The notes beneath the pieces were generated by a model that was given only the letters and a program-made list of their open reading frames with translations, searched no databases and had not been told where the DNA came from. Shown in pieces: positions 26,768 to 34,708 of a stretch of DNA of 64,000 nucleotides (position 1 is the first letter of the stretch; each line of letters opens with the position of its first letter). Position numbers and translations under genes: made by a program. The DNA lies in the NCBI GenBank assembly GCA_002928735.1, contig PERL01000005.1:124001-188000 (forward strand), given 5' to 3'. Origin of the DNA: Hyphomicrobium sp. (GTDB taxonomy: Bacteria; Pseudomonadota; Alphaproteobacteria; Rhizobiales; Hyphomicrobiaceae).

Positions 26768-27087
26768 CGCAGACCTATTGAGTAGCTAGGTAAGTGTAAT
26801 GGACTTGGATTGTTAGAGCGCCATAAACGCCATATAAATCAAGAACTTATGCCCTTTGAATACTTGAGTGGTGTCGCCCTAGTGGCTCTTTGTCCAACGA
26901 ATTCAATAGCTTAATGCTCAGACTCTCACATGCGCTCTTACAACATGTGTGGTCGAGGCCAACCACCCGAAGCTACCACCAGACTACCACATTCGAGGGG
27001 AAAAGGGCGATCTAAGATCGCAGGAAAAGACGCTAAGTATCTGAAATATTACGGTTGTACAGACTCAAGAAAATAGGCGAGTCTCCT
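26768..27087. other. Right end of element 1, no gene
   Basis: AT-rich, no supported coding sequence. It holds two short repeats that match the left end: TAAATCAAGAACTTATG (26835-26851) and CTACCACCAGACTACCAC (26973-26990). The latter is 98 bp inside the attachment site. The integrase promoter should also lie here. Confidence 0.6.
26973..26990 (+). repeat. Candidate integrase arm-type site, right end
   Basis: CTACCACCAGACTACCAC, differing by one base from 19068-19085, with two CTACCAC units 11 bp apart. Its position inside the attachment site fits a P-arm. Confidence 0.55.
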
Positions 27088-27137
27088 ACTACGAATCTGG
27101 GGGTCAGAGGTTCGAATCCTTTCGGGCGCGCCAATTA
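27088..27137 (+). repeat. Attachment site copy 2 (between element 1 and element 2)
   Basis: 50 bp identical to 18962-19011. It continues as CCAATTATTTC, identical to copy 3 past the CCA, before the flanks diverge. It lacks the tRNA 5' half, so it is not a gene. It marks the right end of element 1 and the left end of element 2. Confidence 0.93.
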
Positions 27138-27181
27138 TTTCAATCAGTTAAGTGAAGTCAGTCGCCGCGCATACTGGCTTG

Positions 27182-27202
27182 AGGTAACACCTCAGGTAAC
27201 AC
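27182..27202 (+). repeat. Short tandem repeat near left end of island 2
   Basis: AGGTAACACCTCAGGTAACAC holds two AGGTAACAC units 12 bp apart, with another GGTAAC near 27221. Near the right end, GGTTAC occurs twice (48253-48269). These may be old arm-type sites; the match is short. Confidence 0.3.
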
Positions 27203-27385
27203 AATAAGCACGCGTTCTTGGGTAACTGCGAAAACCACCGTGCGCTGGCGCTTGTTTCGACGGTCGTTCCGACAATCAGGTCGTCCCCATCGCCGCTGAT
27301 CGCAAGTCGATCGTCTGAAACTAATCGTCGGGAGTGGGGGAGCCCGCCACGATCCGCGCCAAATGGTTACAAGGAAGATGGTGTC

Positions 27386-27592
27386 ATGATCGTCATCTAT
27401 CGCAACGGAGTTCCGACCGTCATTACTGGTTGGCGCGCGTGGCTCATCATGTTGGGGGCCGCGCTCGTGTTTGTCGTCGTCATGGGCCTAGTTCTCGGTC
27501 TGGCGCTGACGGTTTGGACAATCCTACTGTTCGCGCTGCCGGTGATGGTGCTGTTTGGGCTGGTTGCCACCTGGTTTCAGTCGCGAAGGTAG
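27386..27592 (+). CDS. Small membrane protein
   Basis: 68 residues from ATG 27386 with AAGGAAG about 8 bp upstream. The N-terminus MIVIYRNGVPTVITGWRAW is followed by two membrane helices (LIMLGAALVFVVVMGLVLGLAL and WTILLFALPVMVLFGLVATW). No family is recognised beyond a generic small two-helix membrane protein. It is the first gene inside island 2. Confidence 0.6.
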   Translation: MIVIYRNGVPTVITGWRAWLIMLGAALVFVVVMGLVLGLALTVWTILLFALPVMVLFGLVATWFQSRR

Positions 27593-27738
27593 TTTTCGAA
27601 CCTTGCGGCCGGGGCATTGATTTGACGGGTACGCATAGTCCGTAGCGACGGACGTGTTGGGAGCAGCATTAATAGCTGGGAAAGGTTTCCGGTCGTCACT
27701 CTTTGACTGCCAAGGTGCCGGGCCTCACCATCGTTGGC

Positions 27739-28002
27739 ATGAATACCCAGCCCGCTAGCATCGCCGCCGCTGCACTCTGCCGTCGCTTTCGCTTGCGCTG
27801 GCATGAGTCGACTGACGTTCGCGCCGAAGTCATCGGGGACGGGGTAGCAATCTACTTGCGTGGCGAGTGTCTTGGGACATGGCTGGCGGTTGATCGCCAG
27901 TATGAGTTCCGCCCGTCAGGCGATTGGACGGACGGTGTCCTCGCTCACACGATTCTTGGCGCAGTCGCTTTCACCGAGGGCATCATCCAAAGCAGGATGT
28001 GA
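27739..28002 (+). CDS. Possible small unknown protein
   Basis: 87 residues from ATG 27739; 27703 is an alternative start. The sequence has a plausible globular middle (AEVIGDGVAIYLRGECLGTWLAVDRQYEFRP) and an amphipathic end. The ribosome site is poor and no family is recognised. It could be a remnant. Confidence 0.4.
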   Translation: MNTQPASIAAAALCRRFRLRWHESTDVRAEVIGDGVAIYLRGECLGTWLAVDRQYEFRPSGDWTDGVLAHTILGAVAFTEGIIQSRM

Positions 28003-28154
28003 TTACGGACGGGGTTCTGGGGGGCTCCGGAATTTCCGGCGGCCACGGTTCATCTACTTGAGTCGCGACGACCTCAGAAGATACCGGATTTTTCCGTACT
28101 GGCGATTGCTTGCCCTCCGCAAGTACCTTTTGACGGGATGCGGGGGAGCGAACG

Positions 28155-28403
28155 GTGAACGATCGGGTACGAACAAATCCAACTGCGCCTGTGTCACTCG
28201 ACGAGTACGTCGCCACGCTTCCGGTCAGCCGGTTCGATGGAATGTGTGAAGACAGTCGAGCATCTGTCATCCGAATCGCAGAATCCCGGGCCCACGACAT
28301 GGCACGCCGTCTTGGCGTTGATGCTCGATCTGGACGGTTGCCCGCCTATGTCTGGGCGATTGCCTTTGCAGCTGGCGACCAACGACGAAGCTTGGTCGAT
28401 TGA
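28155..28403 (+). CDS. Possible small unknown protein
   Basis: 82 residues from GTG 28155. It contains SVIRIAESRAHDMARRLGVDARSGRLPAYVWAIAFAAGD, which reads like a real helical domain. No ribosome site or family is evident. It stands alone before a gene-poor stretch. Confidence 0.4.
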   Translation: MNDRVRTNPTAPVSLDEYVATLPVSRFDGMCEDSRASVIRIAESRAHDMARRLGVDARSGRLPAYVWAIAFAAGDQRRSLVD

Positions 28404-29117
28404 GCCGAAAAGGCTTTTTCACATAACCTGCAGAGCAGGGGGTGCAGTAGGTAAGTCCGCTGTCCTAACGGTCTCTGCCGGCGCTGACGTTCTGCTCCGG
28501 GAAAAAAGTAAGCTTCGCCAGCCGGTCTCCGCAGGTTCGGTTTGGTCTCAGCTGCTTGTACGTCGCCCCCTATGACCGCTGGTCATGCGACTGTTGGCAT
28601 CGAGGTGCGTCGAGCAGGAGTCAGCTTGGGGCCAATTCCTTCCGTCGAGACGCACGGACGATCAGACGACATGAGCTTTTCACACACAACAGGCGGTTAC
28701 TGGCGCTAAGCATCTCAGCACCGCGTCAAAATATGCGTCTGGCGAATGCTTTCTGCTCCACCGCTTCGCTCGATGAGTGGCGGATCATCGAACGCCGCAG
28801 AGAATATATATGTCATGGCAATTCAAGTTGGGTTGCATCTGACTTCGCCCAAGAGTCTCGACGCAAATGCGAAACAGCGGACATAGCCGGGTGCGTTTCG
28901 ATCAACGTCGGCGCTCGACAATCACGGCGGCGAGAGCAGGACCTTCATCTTCGCCTATAGGCCCCGCGCCGCTGACACATCAGCACGCCGAATCACCCGC
29001 TCTCCAAGCGAGTTGGTTCGGTTTCCACTTCCCCGACCTCGTCAACTGCTCCACGGACCGGTCATTGGCGCAACTCGCCACGTCATTGGGCTTCGTCTAC
29101 CGCCGCCGCGCGCGCAC
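28404..29117. other. About 700 bp with no supported gene
   Basis: Open frames here are short, lack ribosome sites and show no recognisable domains. The sequence is of average GC. It probably represents decayed island DNA. Confidence 0.5.
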
Positions 29118-29540
29118 TTACCAGATGCACGCGGCGAGCGCTTCGTCCTCGTCCACGCGCTCGATTTCGGCGCCGAGGAAGTCGCCGCGCGACACGATGC
29201 CAAAGATGCGGCCATTCTCCACGACGGGTAGATGCCGAAATCCGCTATCGGACATGACCCGCAGCGCGTCGATGGCCCGTGAGCGCGGCGTGATCGTCAC
29301 GGGAGATCGCGTCATCACGCACGACAGCGGTGTCCGGGCAGGATCGCAGCACTGAGACAATGCGCGCACCGCATCGCGTCCGGTGAAAATGCCGGCGAGC
29401 TGGCGACTGTCGTCGACCACAAGAACGGATCCCGTTCGCTTCCGGCACATCGCCGCGCACGCCTCCTGAACCGTGTCGTCCTCGTTCATGATGAGAGCGT
29501 CTTGATCGCGAATGATGGTTAGGAGCTTGCGGTTGGTCAT
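29118..29540 (-). CDS. CBS-domain protein
   Basis: 140 residues from ATG 29540, with GGGAGG 10 bp upstream. It is made almost entirely of two CBS motifs: VQEACAAMCRKRTGSVLVVDDSRQLAGIFTGRDAVRAL, and RAIDALRVMSDSGFRHLPVVENGRIFGIVSRGDFLG. Such stand-alone pairs bind adenine nucleotides and sense energy status. It is divergent from the PHA synthase gene, and both could respond to the same FNR-type site at 29663. Confidence 0.9.
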   Translation of the reverse strand: MTNRKLLTIIRDQDALIMNEDDTVQEACAAMCRKRTGSVLVVDDSRQLAGIFTGRDAVRALSQCCDPARTPLSCVMTRSPVTITPRSRAIDALRVMSDSGFRHLPVVENGRIFGIVSRGDFLGAEIERVDEDEALAACIW

Positions 29541-29662
29541 GGCACCGTGGCCTCCCATTTTTCATTGTTTGGGAGCGCCCACTGCGCGGCCTGGGGAGCG
29601 GGTAGCCGCGGCCGAGCGCGCCTATAAGTTTATTAATTTACACCCTTGGTGAGGGATTGCGC

Positions 29663-29705
29663 TTGATTCAACTCAAGCCGGAGAATGCGCGCGACCGGGT
29701 ATGAT
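29663..29705 (+). promoter_or_regulatory. FNR/FixK-type promoter of phaC
   Basis: TTGATTCAACTCAA (29663-29676) matches the FNR/FixK box TTGAT-N4-ATCAA in 9 of 10 positions. TATGAT (29700-29705) is a good -10, placing the transcription start near 29711. The box is then centred at about -41.5, the class II activator position. It implies induction under low oxygen. Confidence 0.6.
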
Positions 29706-29766
29706 GCCGGGCATTCAATTTTAAGATCGACGCAATCCTACGTTCATCGGAAAGGAGTTCGCTCAC

Positions 29767-31701
29767 ATGGTCCGTCCCGTAATCGTGCCGTTGAGATCTG
29801 ACTCCGCCGCTGCATTCCCCGTCCCTTCGGACGCGGGCGAGTTGGAACTTCCCCTCGATCTTCCCCGTACGCCCGTGCCAGTCTCGCCGCTAGATGTCCA
29901 GACCGCTCCGGAGGTGCCTCGCGCCGCAGTCTGGCAGCGCCGCGAACCCTCCCTCGCCGAACGCGATTCCTATTCGTCCACAGCCTTGGCTGAACTCCTC
30001 GACCGCGCCACCCACTCCTCCATCGCGAAGCTCACGTTAGGGCTGTCGCCCGCCTCCCTCATCGGCGCATATCTCGATTGGGCGACGCATTTGGCAGCCT
30101 CTCCTGGCAAGCGGCTTCAACTTGCGGAGAAATCGTGGCGCAAGTGGATGCGCTTACAGCAGTTCGCGGCCCGCTGCGCCTTCGAGCCGCCCGGCGTCGC
30201 GCCCTGCGTCGAGCCGCTGCCGCAAGATAAGCGCTTCTCTTCGCCCGCTTGGGGCAAGTGGCCCTTTAGCGTATATGCTCAATCGCATCTGCTGGCCCAG
30301 CAGTGGTGGCACGTGGCGACAACCGGCGTACCCGGTGTTTCGATCCAGCATCAGCGCATGCTGGAATTCACCGCTCGCCAGGTGCTCGACGTGTTTGCGC
30401 CGTCGAACTTTATCATGACGAACCCCGACGTTCTCGACCGGACTCTACGCGAGAACGGCCGCAATCTGGTGCGCGGGTGGCAGCATTTCGCTGAAGACTG
30501 GGACCGGCTTCAGGGCGGCCGTCCGCCCGTCGGCGCGGAGGCCTACGTGCCGGGTCGCGACGTTGCCATCACGCCGGGCAAAGTCGTGCTGCGTAACGAA
30601 CTCGTCGAGCTCATCCAATATTTGCCGTCGACGGGGCAGGTGCGTCCTGAGCCGGTACTCGTCGTCCCGGCCTGGATCATGAAATACTATATTCTCGACC
30701 TGTCGCCGCGGAACTCGCTCATCAAGTATCTCGTCGACAGCGGCTACACGGTCTTTGCGATCTCGTGGAAGAATCCTGAGCCCGACCTGCGCGACACCTC
30801 GCTCGAAGACTACCGCCGTCTCGGCATTATGGCAGCCCTCGACGCCATTTCAGCAATCGTGCCCGACACCAAGGTCCACGGTGCGGGATACTGTCTGGGC
30901 GGCACACTCTTGGCGATCGCCGCCTCGGCACTGGCGCGCAACGGCGCCTCGCCCTTCGCCACCTTGTCCTTCCTCGCCGCGCAAGTCGATTTCACCGAGC
31001 CCGGCGAATTGCAGCTTTTCATCAACGAGAGCCAGTTGCGGTTTCTTGAGGACATGATGTGGGAGCAGGGTTTTCTCGACGCCAAGCAGATGGCGGGTGC
31101 GTTCCAACTTCTGCGCTCCAACGATCTCTTCTGGTCACGCGTGATGCGCGAGTATCTCCTTGGCGAACGCACGCCAATGACGGACATGATGGCCTGGAAC
31201 GCCGATTCCACGCGCCTGCCCTACCGCATGCACTCGGAATACCTGCGGCGGCTCTACCTCGACAACGACCTCGCCGAAGGCCGCTACAAGGTGGACGGCC
31301 GGCCGGTCACCATCCACGACATCCGCCAGCCGCTGTTTTGCGTCGGTACGCTGAGCGACCACGTTGCGCCCTGGCGTTCGGTCTACAAATGGACGCAGCT
31401 TGCCGACACAGAGGTCACGTTCGCGCTGACAACGGGCGGCCACAACGCTGGCATCGTTTCAGAACCGGGCCATGCCAACCGCAGCTACCGCATTGCGACT
31501 CATCATGAGGCGGACATGCATCCCGACGCCGAAACTTGGATGGCTGAGGTTCCGTTGCGCGAAGGCTCTTGGTGGCCGGCGTGGGCCGAGTGGCTCGCCG
31601 CGCGGTCGGGCCAGCCGGTGCCGCCACCACCGATGGGATCGCCCGCGTGCGGCTACGCACCTGTCTGCGACGCGCCCGGGCACTACGTCCTCGAAGCGTG
31701 A
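29767..31701 (+). CDS. phaC: Polyhydroxyalkanoate synthase (PhaC family)
   Basis: 644 residues, AAGGAG before ATG 29767. An N-terminal region of about 70 residues is Pro-rich and disordered. The alpha/beta-hydrolase core has the PhaC lipase-like box GYCLGGT with nucleophile Cys, the Asp in GTLSDHVAPWRSVYKW and the His in TTGGHNAGIVSEPG. VLVVPAWIMKYYILDLSPRNSLIKYLVDSGYTVFAISWKNP is typical of class I synthases. It polymerises 3-hydroxyacyl-CoA into granules. No phaE or phasin lies nearby. Confidence 0.92.
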   Translation: MVRPVIVPLRSDSAAAFPVPSDAGELELPLDLPRTPVPVSPLDVQTAPEVPRAAVWQRREPSLAERDSYSSTALAELLDRATHSSIAKLTLGLSPASLIGAYLDWATHLAASPGKRLQLAEKSWRKWMRLQQFAARCAFEPPGVAPCVEPLPQDKRFSSPAWGKWPFSVYAQSHLLAQQWWHVATTGVPGVSIQHQRMLEFTARQVLDVFAPSNFIMTNPDVLDRTLRENGRNLVRGWQHFAEDWDRLQGGRPPVGAEAYVPGRDVAITPGKVVLRNELVELIQYLPSTGQVRPEPVLVVPAWIMKYYILDLSPRNSLIKYLVDSGYTVFAISWKNPEPDLRDTSLEDYRRLGIMAALDAISAIVPDTKVHGAGYCLGGTLLAIAASALARNGASPFATLSFLAAQVDFTEPGELQLFINESQLRFLEDMMWEQGFLDAKQMAGAFQLLRSNDLFWSRVMREYLLGERTPMTDMMAWNADSTRLPYRMHSEYLRRLYLDNDLAEGRYKVDGRPVTIHDIRQPLFCVGTLSDHVAPWRSVYKWTQLADTEVTFALTTGGHNAGIVSEPGHANRSYRIATHHEADMHPDAETWMAEVPLREGSWWPAWAEWLAARSGQPVPPPPMGSPACGYAPVCDAPGHYVLEA

Positions 31702-31862
31702 ATGATCCGCAAAGCCTGGATGGCCTCCTTAGTCGACTGGCCTTTCCGTCTGAGATGGGTCGTGGCGAGACTTAGCAAGGAAGATCCGTCAGCAGATCCT
31801 ATCCGCTCGTTAATTTGAACGACAACTGTCAGAAAATGACAATAAATGCCACTTCATTGTAG

Positions 31863-34160
31863 TCAGCCCGTGGAAGCATGCTCGTAGATATCTTCCTCTT
31901 GCGCGTTGTGAATGCGAACAAGAGACTCGATAGCTTCGATCACGCGCTGTGCATCCCGAATGAGATAGCGATCAGCGTTCTCAGACTTAAGGCCTTCTGA
32001 AATCCGCTTCAGCAGCCGTGCGAGGTGGAGGATCTCACGATGCGCCCGGCTCATTGCGGCTAGGCCATGCCCATCGTGCAGAAACTTCGCAAGACGAGGA
32101 TAAATGCGACCTTCATCGTCACGCTCGTGCTCAACGATCTTGGTTGTTACCAAAGCGGCAGCTTCGCGAATGAGCTCCGTCGCTGAATCGGGCGGCGCAT
32201 CATCAAGCGCATCGGCAATCTCGCGAAGTCGATCAAGTGAAGCGTCCAGCTGTAAATGCTCTTGTTGCAGGACCCGCACAGCTGCGGGCTGCATGGTTTC
32301 GCGCCCGAGCCGCCATTCCGGCGTCAGCGCACGCAAAGCATTAAAAATAACGGCCACGTCGATGGCTTCCTGAGTCAAAGCGCCAGCAACCGGCGTCAAA
32401 TAGCCGAACGCCGCTGCAATCATAGCGATGCCCGAAAGTCCAATGCCGACCACGATGCTCTGAATGGCTATGCCGCGGGCGCGGCGTGCAATGATGACAG
32501 CCTGGGACACCCGATCTAGGCGATCGACAAGAATGACCACGTCGGCCGCTTCCGAAGAGGCGCTAGCACCTCTGGCGCCCATCGCAATGCCTACATCGGC
32601 TGCTGCAAGGGCCGGGGCATCGTTGATCCCATCGCCCACCATCACGGTTGGATGCAAACGCTGCTCAAAAGCAACCGCATCTACCTTGTCTGATGGCTCC
32701 CGATTGGCAAGAACGGCATCAAGATCGAGAGCTGCGCCGATCGTCTCGGCCGCATCGGCCCGATCGCCGGTCACCATGACGATCCGGCGAACGCCCGCGG
32801 TCCGAAGGGATTGAACGGCCCGTGGGGTTTCACGACGCAGCTCGTCACCGAGGAGAATGGCTCCGATCAAGCGCCCGTCGATTGAGACGAACACACTCAG
32901 CGCAGACCGCCACGACGCGCGGCGCAGAGCCCGGACTGCCCACGGATCCAGGCTTCCCGGACCACACACAAGTTGACGCGAGCCAGCCTTCACAATTTTC
33001 CCGGAGATCATCCCCTCAAGCCCCGATCCCATGGTCTCACGCACCTTGTCGGGCACCTCGAGCGTCAGACCCCGAGAAATCGCTGAATTGACGATTGCAG
33101 CAGCGACAACATGTTGCGAGGCCTGTTCCAGTGAGGCGGCCAGCCGAAGCACGTCATCCGGATTCTCTCCCGGCGCCGGCTCAACAGCAACGAGACGAGC
33201 TCCTCCCACAGTCAATGTCCCAGTCTTATCGAACATGACGGTATGGGTTCTCGCGAGTGCTTCGAGTGGTCCGCCGCCTTTGATCAAGATGCCCAGCCGA
33301 GCCGCCTGCGATACTCCCGCAATGAATGCCACGGGCGCTGCAAGGATCAACGGGCATGGGGTTGAGGCGACGAGCACGGCAAGGCCTCGTATAGGGTCAC
33401 CTGAGAACAACCACGCCGCGCCCGCGATGGCCAACGTGACAGGCAACAATATGAGCGCGTAACGATCGGCGAGGCGAATGAACGGCGCCCTCGCCGTCTG
33501 CGCGGCAGTTACAAGCCGAACTATTCCCGCGTAAGTGCTTTCGCCAGCGGTGGCGTTCGCCTTAAGCTCGAATGTTGCTCCGGCATTGATCGTGCCACTG
33601 CGCGCCAATTCTCCCATGTTGCGGGTCACGGGGATGGGTTCGCCCGTGAGGGCAGCCTCATCGAGCGCTGCGTTGGAGGCCAATATGACGCCATCGACGG
33701 GCACGACCTCGCCGGCGCGAACGAGGATGGAGTCACCAACAGCTACTTGCTCGATTGGCACATCCTCGATTGAGCTATCGTGACGTCTGTGAGCAATCCG
33801 AGGCGCACGATCGACCAGTGATTTTAGATCGCGCTCGGCGCGAGCAACAGCGAAGTCCTCCAAAAGATTGCCGCCCGCGTACATGACTGCGACGACGGCG
33901 CCCGCCAAAGGCTCGCCGAGAAGAATCGCGGCGGACATCGAGATGAACGCGACGGCATCGACGCCCAGTCGGCCCGCACGAAGATCGCGCATGATTGAGA
34001 TCGCAAGGCCGATAGTCACCGGGATAGTTGCAATGGCCCAAACACGATCAGCCCAAACCCCGTACCCATCAACCCAAACGAGAGTGCCCAGAGCCAGGCC
34101 CGCGACTGCAATTGCAAATAGAGCTCTTTTGACGAAACGATCTGTTTTCAAGTGGTTCAT
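31863..34160 (-). CDS. P1B-5-type metal ATPase with C-terminal hemerythrin domain (Nia-like)
   Basis: 765 residues from ATG 34160 (AAGG upstream; GTG 34178 possible). There is no N-terminal HMA domain. The transport motif is STPCPLIL (TPC type), the phosphorylation site MFDKTGTLT, and the hinge MVGDGINDAPALAAADVGIAMG. The C-terminal 150 residues form a hemerythrin-like four-helix domain with His/Glu ligands in LQQEHLQLD, IVEHERDDEGRIYPRL, SRAHREILHLARLL and RIHNAQEEDIYEH. TPC plus hemerythrin defines the P1B-5 group, whose known member Nia exports nickel and iron. The substrate here is inferred. Confidence 0.9.
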   Translation of the reverse strand: MNHLKTDRFVKRALFAIAVAGLALGTLVWVDGYGVWADRVWAIATIPVTIGLAISIMRDLRAGRLGVDAVAFISMSAAILLGEPLAGAVVAVMYAGGNLLEDFAVARAERDLKSLVDRAPRIAHRRHDSSIEDVPIEQVAVGDSILVRAGEVVPVDGVILASNAALDEAALTGEPIPVTRNMGELARSGTINAGATFELKANATAGESTYAGIVRLVTAAQTARAPFIRLADRYALILLPVTLAIAGAAWLFSGDPIRGLAVLVASTPCPLILAAPVAFIAGVSQAARLGILIKGGGPLEALARTHTVMFDKTGTLTVGGARLVAVEPAPGENPDDVLRLAASLEQASQHVVAAAIVNSAISRGLTLEVPDKVRETMGSGLEGMISGKIVKAGSRQLVCGPGSLDPWAVRALRRASWRSALSVFVSIDGRLIGAILLGDELRRETPRAVQSLRTAGVRRIVMVTGDRADAAETIGAALDLDAVLANREPSDKVDAVAFEQRLHPTVMVGDGINDAPALAAADVGIAMGARGASASSEAADVVILVDRLDRVSQAVIIARRARGIAIQSIVVGIGLSGIAMIAAAFGYLTPVAGALTQEAIDVAVIFNALRALTPEWRLGRETMQPAAVRVLQQEHLQLDASLDRLREIADALDDAPPDSATELIREAAALVTTKIVEHERDDEGRIYPRLAKFLHDGHGLAAMSRAHREILHLARLLKRISEGLKSENADRYLIRDAQRVIEAIESLVRIHNAQEEDIYEHASTG

Positions 34161-34243
34161 CCGTCGCCTTGCTGCCACGTCACTGGATTGCCGATCTTGC
34201 CGGGTTCAATTTATGCCTTCAGACGAAGTTGGAGGGCCACTTT

Positions 34244-34275
34244 AGTTTGCTCAAATTGGAGTTTGCTCAAATTGG
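34244..34275. repeat. 16-bp perfect tandem repeat upstream of the ATPase gene
   Basis: AGTTTGCTCAAATTGG occurs twice head to tail (34244-34259, 34260-34275), about 85-115 bp before the ATPase start. It could be a pair of operator sites or a slippage duplication. Confidence 0.7.
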
Positions 34276-34589
34276 CTAAGAGGCCAAGTCTTCTCAGCCT
34301 ATCTTCACATGGCGCCCAGATTATAGCCTTGGCTTGGGGCCCGCGGTGGCCGAGAATGTCGGCAGCCCGTGTCCCTACCGTCACCGGCAAAACCGAATCG
34401 ACGTGACAAAGCACAAGCGTCTGCAGAAATGTTAGCCCTTGGTTCCTGCCATGGCCTTGATGAGTTCTGGCCGTAAAGGAATTCCCCGTTCAGTAAGCTT
34501 TAATTGTCCGTCGCGGCTCACGTCAGCGCCATCGCTGCAAGCGACGACATCCGCAATCCAGTGCTACATCATTATGGCAAGGCCAACAA

Positions 34590-34689
34590 ACATACCGATC
34601 GGTCTCTCGATCGTAGCGCAGGGGATGGGTCAGACGCCCAACCTTCTCGAGCGCATGAACGGACCAACCTTTCAGCCCAGCCAAGCTGT
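34590..34689 (-). pseudogene. Fragment copied from the YdeP-like molybdoenzyme gene
   Basis: About 100 bp that match 47404-47503 with only a few differences, in the same orientation. The match includes the whole run CATACCGATCGGTCTCTCGA and continues to CCAAGCTGT. The parent segment encodes residues near ERVGRL in the intact gene. No surrounding gene sequence is present, so it is a non-functional fragment. Confidence 0.8.
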
Positions 34690-34708
34690 ATTTATTCGGT
34701 GAACCGCT

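Larger units (their letters stand above)
18962..27137. mobile_element. Integrative element 1 (satellite-like) in tRNA-Arg
   Basis: About 8.1 kb between two identical 50-bp copies of the tRNA-Arg 3' half. The interior is visibly lower in GC than the flanks. It carries a tyrosine integrase next to the right end, a P4-type primase-helicase, an HNH-like protein, an H-NS-like protein, several small genes of unknown function and one larger cargo gene. Matching short repeats occur near both ends. No capsid, terminase, tail or conjugation genes are present. It is interpreted as a phage satellite or minimal integrative replicon that inserted last, nearest the intact tRNA. Confidence 0.9.
34161..34708. 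other. Gene-free stretch with a tandem repeat and a gene fragment
   Basis: No intact gene. It holds the ATPase upstream region with a 16-bp tandem repeat (34244-34275) and a 100-bp fragment copied from the molybdoenzyme gene (34590-34689). The remainder shows no recognisable sequence. Confidence 0.6.

Noticed and set aside
27088-27137. A second tRNA-Arg gene
   Set aside because: Only the 3' half is present; no acceptor or D-arm 5' sequence precedes it, so it is an attachment site.
31827-31841. TGTCA-GAAAA-TGACA inverted repeat as a regulatory site
   Set aside because: It lies between the 3' ends of convergent genes, so it is more likely part of a weak terminator region than an operator.
34439-34702. 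87-residue plus-strand frame
   Set aside because: It runs through the fragment copied from the molybdoenzyme gene and is a by-product of it.
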